A DNA stretch of 36,768 nucleotides from Candidatus Hydrogenedentota bacterium (lineage in GTDB: Bacteria > Hydrogenedentota > Hydrogenedentia > Hydrogenedentales > SLHB01): NCBI GenBank assembly GCA_020847495.1, contig JADLCA010000579.1, positions 1-36,768 on the forward strand, in the 5' to 3' direction. Shown one piece after another: positions 18,323 through 27,023 of this stretch. Within the stretch, counting starts at the first letter, position 1; each line of letters opens with the position of its first letter. Below the pieces are notes generated by a model that searched no databases, was not told the origin of the DNA, and worked only from the letters and a program-made list of their open reading frames with translations. Both the position numbers and the translations under genes were made by a program.

Positions 18323-21013
18323 TCATTTTTCTGCGGGTTTGAGCTTGATGATCAGGTCATCCGCTTTGAGGTTTTCCATCTGAACTTTGGGGTTGTGGAC
18401 CAGCTTGAGGATGCGATAGCGGACGGTCTGCGGCGCGCCGCTGTGGATCTGGAGGGCCAGGTTCCCGCTGCGCTCGGCCGCCGGGTTCAGGTCCAGACAG
18501 GCCGTTCCCAAGACGCCATTGATTGAGATCCACATGGCGGGTCCCACGGCGAGGATTTCGTAGCGGTTCCACTCGCCGGGTTTTACGGCGGGCTCGGCGG
18601 TGTCCGTGGAATCCAACATGCCGCGGCCATGCTCGTGATAGAGACGGCCCCAGTAGCCTTGTCCCATGTCCGCTTGATAACCGCCGGCTTGACCGCTCTC
18701 GTCCACTTTCTTCGAGCGGAACTGGATGCCCGCGTTTGCGTTATTGGGCACCATTTGGACGTCGAGAACAAGGTAGAAGTCGCGGACTTCGACGCCGGAC
18801 CAGATGAACTCGTTCTTGGGAATGTCCGCCTCGCTGCCGCCGACGATGGCACCGTCTTCGACGCGCCAGTACGGAGCATTCCCTTGCCAACCGGCAAGGT
18901 CCGTACCGTTGAAAATGCTCGCGTCTTCTGCTGCCGCGCCGCCGAGGGACCGGGCGATGCCGATAGCGGCTTGGACCGCCTCGCCCTTCACGGCTTCATC
19001 CGCGAACTGGGCGAAGACGACATCCAGCGCCTGAGCGTCGGGCACTTGGGAGAGCCCGCCCAGGACCGCCTTCTTCTCATCCGCTGAGGAGGCTTGGCCC
19101 AGGAGTTGCCCGTATCCCGCTAGAAGATCCGCCGGGGTTGCCCCGCTCTGGGCCATGAGACGCACGGTACCGCGCAGCGCGGCCAGTTTGAGGCCGGGCT
19201 CCGTGGCCGTCTTGGCCATCTCGGAAAGCACGGGCAGCGCGACGGGCGTGGGCCATTCGCACAGCGTGCGCAGGGCCTGGTCTTTGACGTTCGGGTCGCT
19301 TGACGAGACAGATGCATTCACCGCATCAAATGCCTTCGGGCTGCCCGTTGTGCCAAGCAGGCGAATCATGCCGAGCTTCGCGTCGCCCTGGGCTCTGTCA
19401 AACGCCGCGCAGAACGAATCGACTATCTGAGCCGGCGCGGAGACGACGGCGAGTTTCAAGGTCTCGTTTTCCAATACCGTCTTGCTGGCAGCCGCGCCGT
19501 TTTCGGAGTAATCGACGCGCAGCTTCTTCACGGCGCCCGGAGCTGGATCTCCGAAGTTGGCGTTGGTCGCTTCGACGGAAAGCGCGCCTGAGTCGACGAT
19601 GCTCTTGACCTTCTCGAGAACGTCGGCGGATGGCCCATCAGGCAGGTCGCCATAGACGGCCTTCTCGACGACGATGCTGCCGGGCGCTTTCTTCTGGCGC
19701 TCACTGATGGCGGCGAGCACCGCTTCGGTGGCCTGAGACTGCTCTTGAGACGCGGTGCCCAGGTAGCTCTCGATGAGCGCGGGCATTTCATTCGTTGTGG
19801 CAACGCCCTGCAGTGCCGTCAAGGCGGCGACACGCACGCTTTCGTCGCTGTCTTTCAGCGCGGAATCCATGAGTAGGCCAATTGGATCGTCTAGGCCACC
19901 CTGGCCAATCAGCTCGACGGCTACCAGGCGGGCCTGTGCGTTATCGCTGCCCAGCATCTTCTTGAGCGCGGCATCGCCCTTCTTGCCGGGGAAGTAACTG
20001 AGCGAGTCGCGGGCCACATTGGCGAGGTCCGTGTCTTCGGAGAGGGCCAATTGCCCGATCAGATCGAGGGCTGGCTCATACCCAATGCGTGTGACGGCCT
20101 TCAGGGCTGCTTCGCGCACCTCGCCCGAACCCGACCCGGCTAGTTCGAGCGCCGCCGCGCCCGCGGCGTCATCGCCTTGGCCGAACACGGAGAGAAGCCG
20201 GACTTTGCGACCGTCGGGGAGAGAGGCCAACTCACTCGCCAGCGCGGCGGTCATCTTTTTCTTGCCGTCCAGTTCCCGGGCAATGCGCAAGGCGGCCTCG
20301 AACTGGTGTCTATCTTCGCCGCGCACGGCGTCCAACAAGAGCGGCAGTCCATCGCCCGTGGAACGCTGGAGCACCGCGCCTCGAAGCGCGGCGGCCCTAA
20401 CCTGGTGCGCAGCATTTGGGGTCTGGCGAAGGAGATCATAGATGGCAAGCGCCTCATCGGACTTGCCGTCTGCTGCGCACTTCTTTGCGCAACTGAGCAG
20501 AGCATCGTGCACGACCAACAGCGTGACTTCATGTACACCTGCCTGGCCAGCGGCACTTTGCAGCGCGGCGGCGGCATCCGGCGAGGCGATGTCGCCGAGG
20601 GCTTTGGCCGCGGCCTGGGCCATCTGGGCGTCAGCGTCGGGAAGGAGTTTGGCGATTTCCGGCACGGCCTGCTCGTCCTTTCGGGCGGCCAGCGAGCTGA
20701 TCACGCCAACCTTGAGCAGCCCCGAGGTCTTGCCGAGGGCGTCCCGGAGCACAGCACCCGCTTCGGGATAGGGCATGGGCTCCAGGACGTAACGTGCCAT
20801 GTGCGCCAGCTTCTCATCGAGCAGCAACGGCGCCAATACCGGGATGGCGTCCTCTTTGCCGTTCACCGAGAGAGCGCGGCACGCTTCCATCTTTTCTGGG
20901 ATGGACGCGCCGGATCTCAATACACTGATGGGATCGGTGCTCTGCGCCGGGCATGGCGCGGCGGCGAAGAAGATTGCGCCGGCGAGAAGTAGAATCGCGA
21001 TATAGTTCCGCAT
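18323..21013 (-). CDS. HEAT-repeat protein fused to DUF1080 (3-keto-disaccharide hydrolase-like) domain, secreted
   Basis: ORF trimmed to ATG at 21013 (AAAGGAATTGAG upstream, signal peptide MRNYIAILLLAGAIFFAAAPCPAQ). Tandem HEAT-like repeats, then IFNGTDLAGWQGNAPYWRVEDGAIVGGSE...NANAGIQFRSKKV typical of DUF1080. Confidence 0.9.
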   Translation of the reverse strand: MRNYIAILLLAGAIFFAAAPCPAQSTDPISVLRSGASIPEKMEACRALSVNGKEDAIPVLAPLLLDEKLAHMARYVLEPMPYPEAGAVLRDALGKTSGLLKVGVISSLAARKDEQAVPEIAKLLPDADAQMAQAAAKALGDIASPDAAAALQSAAGQAGVHEVTLLVVHDALLSCAKKCAADGKSDEALAIYDLLRQTPNAAHQVRAAALRGAVLQRSTGDGLPLLLDAVRGEDRHQFEAALRIARELDGKKKMTAALASELASLPDGRKVRLLSVFGQGDDAAGAAALELAGSGSGEVREAALKAVTRIGYEPALDLIGQLALSEDTDLANVARDSLSYFPGKKGDAALKKMLGSDNAQARLVAVELIGQGGLDDPIGLLMDSALKDSDESVRVAALTALQGVATTNEMPALIESYLGTASQEQSQATEAVLAAISERQKKAPGSIVVEKAVYGDLPDGPSADVLEKVKSIVDSGALSVEATNANFGDPAPGAVKKLRVDYSENGAAASKTVLENETLKLAVVSAPAQIVDSFCAAFDRAQGDAKLGMIRLLGTTGSPKAFDAVNASVSSSDPNVKDQALRTLCEWPTPVALPVLSEMAKTATEPGLKLAALRGTVRLMAQSGATPADLLAGYGQLLGQASSADEKKAVLGGLSQVPDAQALDVVFAQFADEAVKGEAVQAAIGIARSLGGAAAEDASIFNGTDLAGWQGNAPYWRVEDGAIVGGSEADIPKNEFIWSGVEVRDFYLVLDVQMVPNNANAGIQFRSKKVDESGQAGGYQADMGQGYWGRLYHEHGRGMLDSTDTAEPAVKPGEWNRYEILAVGPAMWISINGVLGTACLDLNPAAERSGNLALQIHSGAPQTVRYRILKLVHNPKVQMENLKADDLIIKLKPAEK

Positions 21014-21042
21014 GATTATCTCAATTCCTTTCGTGTCGAACC

Positions 21043-22341
21043 CTAGATGACCCACGGTTCCCGCTGGGCTCGCGCGCGCAGGCGGTTGGCTTCGTCGTCG
21101 TTGATAAACTCTTCCTTCACGGGGTCGTAGTGCATGTCGCGTTTGAGCCACATGCAGATGTTGGCAGCGTGCACGGTGGTCATGGAGCGGTGCATGACCT
21201 CCGCGTTGGCGACCGGTTCTTCGCGCGACTTGACGCAGTCGAGGAAGTTGCGCATGTGGTCGAGGGAGCGGCCCGTGCGGGCGACATACTCGCCGACGAC
21301 CTTCTTGTACTCCGCCAGGATGTCCGGGGACGAGGCTTCGGGCATTGCATACCCGTCGGCGGAACCCACCCAGCCGCGCGGCCCGTCAAACCGCTCGCCG
21401 CAGGAGCCGTGCCAGTATTTGTCGAAGCGGGAGAGGATCATCTTCTGTCCGCTGGCAAACGTGCACTCCATGCCATCACCGGAGTCGTTATCGACGTACT
21501 GGTAGTGGATGGGTGAGGTGTTCAGCGCGTCAAGGCCGGCCTGGGCCTGCGCGAAGGTGTGCGCACCCCATTCGCCGATGCAGCTCGTGTGGAAATCATA
21601 GTCATCGCGCCAGCCGCCGCTGACATACGATTTGTTGAAGGGACGCCACGGGCACGAGCCCAGCCAGATGTCCCAATCGATTTCTTCCTTGGGCGGCAGC
21701 GGTTCTTCGGGCTTCCAGGTGTGTTGCATCGTGGCGGAGTCCCAGGGGGCGATATGGGCGTAGGCCGTGTGCACGTCGCCGAGGCCTCCCGTGCGGGCCA
21801 TTTCGATCGCGAACACATGCGTGGCCTCGCTCAGGCGCTGCGTGCCGGTTTGGTAGACCCGCCCGTACCGCCGGGCGGCTTCTACCACGGCCTGGCCTTC
21901 CGCGATGGTCATGCAGGAGGGCTTTTCCGTGTAGACGTCTTTGCCGGCGCGCATGGCGCGGACCGACGCCTGGGCGTGCCAGTGATCGCCGGTCGCGATG
22001 AGGACCGCGTCGATGTCCGTGCGCTCGGCCAGGAATTCGCGCAAGTCGATATACATCTTGCAGTCCTTGTTGCCGTAATGATCGTCCACAAAGGACTTCA
22101 CGGCTTCCCGCTGCTGCTTCCACAGATCGCAGATGGCGACGATTTGCACATCTTCGTTGCCGATCATCCAGCGCAGGTCGTGGAAGCCGCGGCCGTGGAT
22201 GCCGATGCACCCGACCACGATCCGCTCGGAAGGCGCCGTCGCGCCGTCCTTGCCCAACGCCGATCCAGGGATGATGTACGGGGCGGCCACGGCTGCCGCG
22301 GCCCCGGACAAGAATCTCCGCCGAGAAATCCTACCGCTCAT
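21043..22341 (-). CDS. Gfo/Idh/MocA-family oxidoreductase with twin-arginine signal
   Basis: ORF trimmed to ATG at 22341 (GGAGG upstream). MSGRISRRRFLSGAAAAVAAPYI Tat-type signal; VVGCIGIHGRGFHDLRWM Rossmann motif; DVYTEKPSCMTIAEGQAVVEAARRYGRVYQTGTQ. Confidence 0.93.
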   Translation of the reverse strand: MSGRISRRRFLSGAAAAVAAPYIIPGSALGKDGATAPSERIVVGCIGIHGRGFHDLRWMIGNEDVQIVAICDLWKQQREAVKSFVDDHYGNKDCKMYIDLREFLAERTDIDAVLIATGDHWHAQASVRAMRAGKDVYTEKPSCMTIAEGQAVVEAARRYGRVYQTGTQRLSEATHVFAIEMARTGGLGDVHTAYAHIAPWDSATMQHTWKPEEPLPPKEEIDWDIWLGSCPWRPFNKSYVSGGWRDDYDFHTSCIGEWGAHTFAQAQAGLDALNTSPIHYQYVDNDSGDGMECTFASGQKMILSRFDKYWHGSCGERFDGPRGWVGSADGYAMPEASSPDILAEYKKVVGEYVARTGRSLDHMRNFLDCVKSREEPVANAEVMHRSMTTVHAANICMWLKRDMHYDPVKEEFINDDEANRLRARAQREPWVI

Positions 22342-22703
22342 GTGCTGTTCCTCCAGATGCTTTCGTACGATATGCCGGAAATGCCCGCGCCTGCCCCTAA
22401 CGATGCGCCAGCGGCCCGCAGCGGCGCCGGTCCTGCTACTTTCTCCACAAGGCCTGGGTACAACTTGCCCGCTTTTTCGGGCAGGCAGACACCATACACG
22501 ATAGGGTTCGCCCGCGACAGGATCAAGTTGGCGAATTGAATCGCGTGAAGGTCTGGGCCTACTATCCTCGCGGCTTATGCCAGCGGCCTTGCTCATGCCT
22601 CAATTGGGCCTGCCTTGCCAGATTGATGGGGAGCCGCAGGGGAACACTGGCGTCACGGATGCCCCTGACGCGGCCCACACGACGCATTGGAGAATCAGAC
22701 CAT

Positions 22704-25424
22704 ATGCCCGCCAAGTTCAACGTGTTTGTCGTACCTCACACCCATTGGGACCGCGCTTGGTACGTGCCGTTCGAGGAATTTCGCATCCGACTGGTCCGGC
22801 TGATCGATCGGGTATGCGACACGCTCGAAAAGGACCCACGGTTCACATCCTTCTGTCTGGACGGGCAGACCGTGGTGCTGGAGGACTATCTTCAGATCAG
22901 GCCGGAGCGTAAGGAACGCCTCAAGGCTCTCATTGAGAAGCGGCGGCTCTGGGTGGGTCCCTGGTACATCCTGCCCGACGAGTTTCTTGTGAGCGCGGAG
23001 TCCATTGTCAGAAACCTCATGCTGGGTCACACGATATCCGCCGAGTTCGGTCACACGATGGACGTTGGGTATGTGCCCGATCCCTTTGGCCACATTGCGC
23101 AGTTGCCGCAAATCCTGCATGGGTTCGGATTGGACACGTTCGTGTTTTCACGAGGTCTCGATTCGGCCTTGAAACTGCCACTGGAATTCTATTGGTCGGC
23201 GCCGGACGGCTCGTCCCTTCTCGCTATGCACCAGGCACGGTTCTACAACAACGCGGCGTTTCTTGGATACCGGATCCCGTGGGGCGATCCCGAGCAAATG
23301 GTGCTCGACCGACAACTGGCCATGCAGCAGATCGAAACCGCGTGCAGCGACCTGGCAAGCGCGACGCGGACGCACACGCTCTTGCTGAACAACGGGGTCG
23401 ATCACTCGGAGCATCAGCCCGAACTTCCAAAATTGCTTGAGGCCGCGGCCGCGAAGTTCCCGCAATACAGGTTCCGCATTGCTTCGTTTGAAGACTATGC
23501 CAAGGCCGTCAAGCGCGACCTTGCTGGTGTCCGGCTCCCAAAGCATGAAGGCGAACTCATCTACCGTTACGGGGACATGCTCCACGGCGTCTACTCGACG
23601 CGGATGTACCTCAAGATGGCGAACCAGCAATCCCAGGACTTGCTCGAAAAGGCGGCCGAACCGCTCTCGGCCCTGGCCTGGTTTACCAAGAGCGGCGAGT
23701 ATCCGCGCGAGTTACTTTGGTACGCGTGGCGCGAGCTTCTCAAGTGTCACCCGCACGCTGACATCTGCGGATGCAGCGGCGACCAGGTGCATGATGATAT
23801 GGAGCATCGCTTCGGCGTGGTGAAGCAGGTGGGCTCCTGGATTACCCGCAATGCCCTGCGCGCCATTGGCCGTAATCTCGACCACTCAAAGCAAGACGGG
23901 ATTCCCGTGATGGTATTCAACCCGCTTGGCTTCGCGCGTAACGAGACGGTGGCAGTGGAGATTGACCTGTCCCGCGCGCGCGAGCCGTGGAAGTACTTTG
24001 CCCTGTTCGATGAACGCGGCCGGGAAGTTGCGTATGAACTTCTGCGCAGTGAAGACCGCGCCTGGCTCGAGACCCTCAAAGGTTTCGATGTGAGGAGGCA
24101 CACGGTCCGGCTTCAACTCGAGCTGCCGCCCTTGGGATATCGCACGTTGTACGTCCGCGAGGGACGGCCCGGGAAGATGCCTCAGATCCCCAAAGGGGTG
24201 GTCATCGGGGACCGGACTTTTGAGAATGCATTCTACAAACTCTCAATTGCCGCCGGCGGTTCAATCGGCTTGTACGACAAGCGCTCCAAGATGCGCTACA
24301 AGGACCTCATGGTGTTCGAAGACATGGAGGACTGCGGCGACGTCTACAACTGGTCCTACCTTCCCAAGGGTTCCCAGACGCTGACTACCGCCGGCAAGCG
24401 TGCCACTGTCAAGCGCGTCCACCGTGACGCGTTCTCGGCAACGTGGCGCATTGCTCATACCCTTCGGGTGCCGCGCAGCCTGAATGCCAATCGAAGTGCC
24501 CGCGCCAGGGAAACGGTCACACTCGCTATCGTCTCGGAGGTGACTTGCTACGCCGATTCCCCGCGCATCGATGTCGTCACGAGGGTGGAAAACACCGCCG
24601 AAGACCACCGCCTGCGCGTGCTTTTCCCCACGGGGATTGCAACTGATGCCGTGAGCGTTGACGGTCATTACGCCGTGATTGAACGCCCGGTGGCCTTGCC
24701 TCCGCGGCGTGGCAACATGCCTCCGTATCCGACCCAGCACCAGGGCAGGTTCGTTGATTTGAGCGACGGGAAGAAGGGGTTTGCCGTCATCAACAAGGGT
24801 ATGCCTGAGTTTGAAGTGATCAGCAAGGGCGCCCGGCGCACGCTTGCGTTGACCTTGTTTCGCAGCGTGGGGTGGCTCAGCCGCGAGGATTTCCCGACGC
24901 GGCCCGGACACACCGGACCTCCCATCGACACCCCCGGCGCGCAGTGTCTGCGTCACATGGAGTTCCGGTACGCCTTCATGGCCCATCCGGGTGATTGGAC
25001 CCGTGTGATGAGCGAAGCGCTTGCCCATAACTTCGGCATCCTGGCCACGCGCTGCGACATCCACGGGGGAACTGTTCCGCAAGAAGTGGGCTTCATGAAG
25101 AACGATGCGTTCATGTGCGGTCAACCGGTTCGTCCCTTACCGCGAGAAGGCGTCCTTCCGGACCGGGGCAGCTTTATCGACATTGGCAGTACGAAAGCAG
25201 TGTTGAGCGCAGTCAAGAAATGCGAGAGCCGCAACAGCTTGATCATCCGCTTCTATAATCCCGGCGGGGAGACGGTGAAAGGCAGCATCAAAGCACTGCG
25301 GCCGATTCGGCAAGCCTTTCTGACCAACTTGAACGAGCAGAGGCTGAAGCGCGCGCGCGTGGTAAAGGGTGAGGTTCCTTACACCTGCGGCCCCAGAAAG
25401 GTGATCACGATTGAGATCGTGTGA
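22704..25424 (+). CDS. glycoside hydrolase family 38 alpha-mannosidase-like protein
   Basis: ORF trimmed to ATG at 22704 (TTGGAGA upstream). FVVPHTHWDRAWYVPFEEFR, VGPWYILPDEFLVSAESIVRNLMLG, GYVPDPFGHIAQLPQILHGFG are GH38 signatures. Confidence 0.93.
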   Translation: MPAKFNVFVVPHTHWDRAWYVPFEEFRIRLVRLIDRVCDTLEKDPRFTSFCLDGQTVVLEDYLQIRPERKERLKALIEKRRLWVGPWYILPDEFLVSAESIVRNLMLGHTISAEFGHTMDVGYVPDPFGHIAQLPQILHGFGLDTFVFSRGLDSALKLPLEFYWSAPDGSSLLAMHQARFYNNAAFLGYRIPWGDPEQMVLDRQLAMQQIETACSDLASATRTHTLLLNNGVDHSEHQPELPKLLEAAAAKFPQYRFRIASFEDYAKAVKRDLAGVRLPKHEGELIYRYGDMLHGVYSTRMYLKMANQQSQDLLEKAAEPLSALAWFTKSGEYPRELLWYAWRELLKCHPHADICGCSGDQVHDDMEHRFGVVKQVGSWITRNALRAIGRNLDHSKQDGIPVMVFNPLGFARNETVAVEIDLSRAREPWKYFALFDERGREVAYELLRSEDRAWLETLKGFDVRRHTVRLQLELPPLGYRTLYVREGRPGKMPQIPKGVVIGDRTFENAFYKLSIAAGGSIGLYDKRSKMRYKDLMVFEDMEDCGDVYNWSYLPKGSQTLTTAGKRATVKRVHRDAFSATWRIAHTLRVPRSLNANRSARARETVTLAIVSEVTCYADSPRIDVVTRVENTAEDHRLRVLFPTGIATDAVSVDGHYAVIERPVALPPRRGNMPPYPTQHQGRFVDLSDGKKGFAVINKGMPEFEVISKGARRTLALTLFRSVGWLSREDFPTRPGHTGPPIDTPGAQCLRHMEFRYAFMAHPGDWTRVMSEALAHNFGILATRCDIHGGTVPQEVGFMKNDAFMCGQPVRPLPREGVLPDRGSFIDIGSTKAVLSAVKKCESRNSLIIRFYNPGGETVKGSIKALRPIRQAFLTNLNEQRLKRARVVKGEVPYTCGPRKVITIEIV

Positions 25425-25440
25425 AGAAAGATACGAGAGT

Positions 25441-25467
25441 TATGGGGAGTATGGGGATTATGGGATG
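25441..25467. repeat. 9-bp periodic repeat, 3 copies
   Basis: TATGGGGAG-TATGGGGAT-TATGGGATG between convergent genes. Confidence 0.8.
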
Positions 25468-25505
25468 GTCACGGGCACACGACGTGTCGCTCACTTCAGG
25501 GCGGG

Positions 25506-26882
25506 CTACTGCCGGATGACCGTCTCGAAAACGTAATCGAGGACTTCCAGAATACGGTTCTCGTGCTCCGGTGTCAGGCGGCTCGGGACGTTGATCCCCA
25601 CGCACGAGACCAGCGCCTCGTCCAGGACGGGCAGGGTGCCTCTCTCATAGCAGTATGCCTTGTGGAAGGCGTTGTTTGCGCAGTTCCAAGGGCAACCGTT
25701 GTTCATGGGCAATTTCTCGATCAGCGGCAGTATGTTGTAGTAGACGTGCACCTCGAAATCGTGCAGGAACCAGGGGTGCAGTCCCCATTCATTGAGCGCC
25801 GCCGCGACGGCGCGACCCTTCGCGATCTTTCGCTCGTCGTCCAGCGGCCTGTCCGGCAATCGCCAAATGCAGTAATACCCGGTGTCACCGGGACTCTCAG
25901 CATCCGCACGGGCTCTGGGTGTCAGCCCCAGATCCATGATGTGTTGCTCGAATCGGGAGTGACTCCGGCGCATCTGGGCGAGAATCGCGTCGAGCTTTCG
26001 CAACTGCACCCGCGCAATGGCCCCTTGCAGTTCCGTCATGCGGCGTCCATGCCCCCACCCCAGCGGCACGTCGCCATACCAGTTCTGCGCGGGTTCACGG
26101 TCTTTGGCGTACCCGACATTGTGCAGGGCTTCGATACGCCGGTGCAGATCGGGATCCCGCGTGACGATCATCCCGCCCTCACCCGCCGTGATGTCCTTGT
26201 TGATTTGAAGGCTGAAGATGCCGATATTACCAAAGGTGCCGACGCGGTGAATTGCGTCGGGGCCGGAGGCGGTTATAGACCCCGGAACACCGCGGGCATG
26301 AGCGCCCAAGGACTGCGCGCAGTCTTCCAGCACGCGCACGGGTTCAAGGCCGGCCGCAATCCGCTCCGCATTGATCTCACGCACCGTGGACATGATGGCG
26401 CCGATCCGGGCACACCCACCGAGCATGGGCACTGGCATGATGACCTTGGTTCGCGGCGTGATTGCCTTGCGAAGTGCCGCTGGATCCATGTTCAGGGTGT
26501 CGTCCGAGTCTACGAGGACGGGAATGGCGCGATTTCGGATGATGGCCGAAATGCTGGCGATCCACATGAACCCCTGCACAACCACCTCATCACCGCAGCC
26601 GACGCCCAGGGCGTCGAGTGCGACTTCCAGCGCGCCCGTCCCGGAGTTGACGGCAGTGACGCGGATGCCGCTGGTGTCCGGCCACGGGGCTCCAGGGGTG
26701 CTGGCGAGAAAGCGGGCGAATTCCTCTTCAAACTGCCGGACTTCGTAATTACACTCAGGTCCATAGTAGCGAAAAGGCGATTGCCTCCTGATGACCTGCG
26801 TGATGGCCTCGATTTCCGAGTCGTCATACCAGATCGCCCCCGGAAATTCGCCGGGCAAAGAGAATCGTTGAGGCTTGTTCAT
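25506..26882 (-). CDS. DegT/DnrJ/EryC1/StrS-family aminotransferase
   Basis: ORF trimmed to ATG at 26882 (26888 also possible). VNSGTGALEVALDALGVGCGDEVVVQGFMWIASISAI; VLEDCAQSLGA; FSLQINKDITAGEGGMIVTRD retains the PLP lysine context. Confidence 0.92.
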   Translation of the reverse strand: MNKPQRFSLPGEFPGAIWYDDSEIEAITQVIRRQSPFRYYGPECNYEVRQFEEEFARFLASTPGAPWPDTSGIRVTAVNSGTGALEVALDALGVGCGDEVVVQGFMWIASISAIIRNRAIPVLVDSDDTLNMDPAALRKAITPRTKVIMPVPMLGGCARIGAIMSTVREINAERIAAGLEPVRVLEDCAQSLGAHARGVPGSITASGPDAIHRVGTFGNIGIFSLQINKDITAGEGGMIVTRDPDLHRRIEALHNVGYAKDREPAQNWYGDVPLGWGHGRRMTELQGAIARVQLRKLDAILAQMRRSHSRFEQHIMDLGLTPRARADAESPGDTGYYCIWRLPDRPLDDERKIAKGRAVAAALNEWGLHPWFLHDFEVHVYYNILPLIEKLPMNNGCPWNCANNAFHKAYCYERGTLPVLDEALVSCVGINVPSRLTPEHENRILEVLDYVFETVIRQ

Positions 26883-27023
26883 GGACATACTTCCTGTGGC
26901 GCAGGCAGACCCAGAAGCTTTAGACTGATACACACGCGATACGTGAGTGGAAGTGTACGGCAGGTGCTTCACAACGTGCAAGGGGGGGGCCGGGCAGTCC
27001 CGGTCAACCGCATAGGAGTCGGG

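Noticed and set aside
22466-22483. Hairpin TGCCCG-CTTTTT-CGGGCA in the divergent Gfo/Idh-GH38 promoter region
   Set aside because: Short stem with no T-run after it on either strand and no recognisable regulatory motif; could be an operator but unsupported.
26982-26989. 8-G homopolymer upstream of the six-hairpin gene
   Set aside because: Single homopolymer in GC-rich DNA; may be chance or an assembly artefact, no evidence for phase variation.
25563-27023. N-terminal 487 codons of the supplied 1146-aa ORF, antisense to the DegT gene
   Set aside because: Real gene starts at ATG 27024 with SD and signal peptide; the upstream extension only overlaps DegT in antisense.
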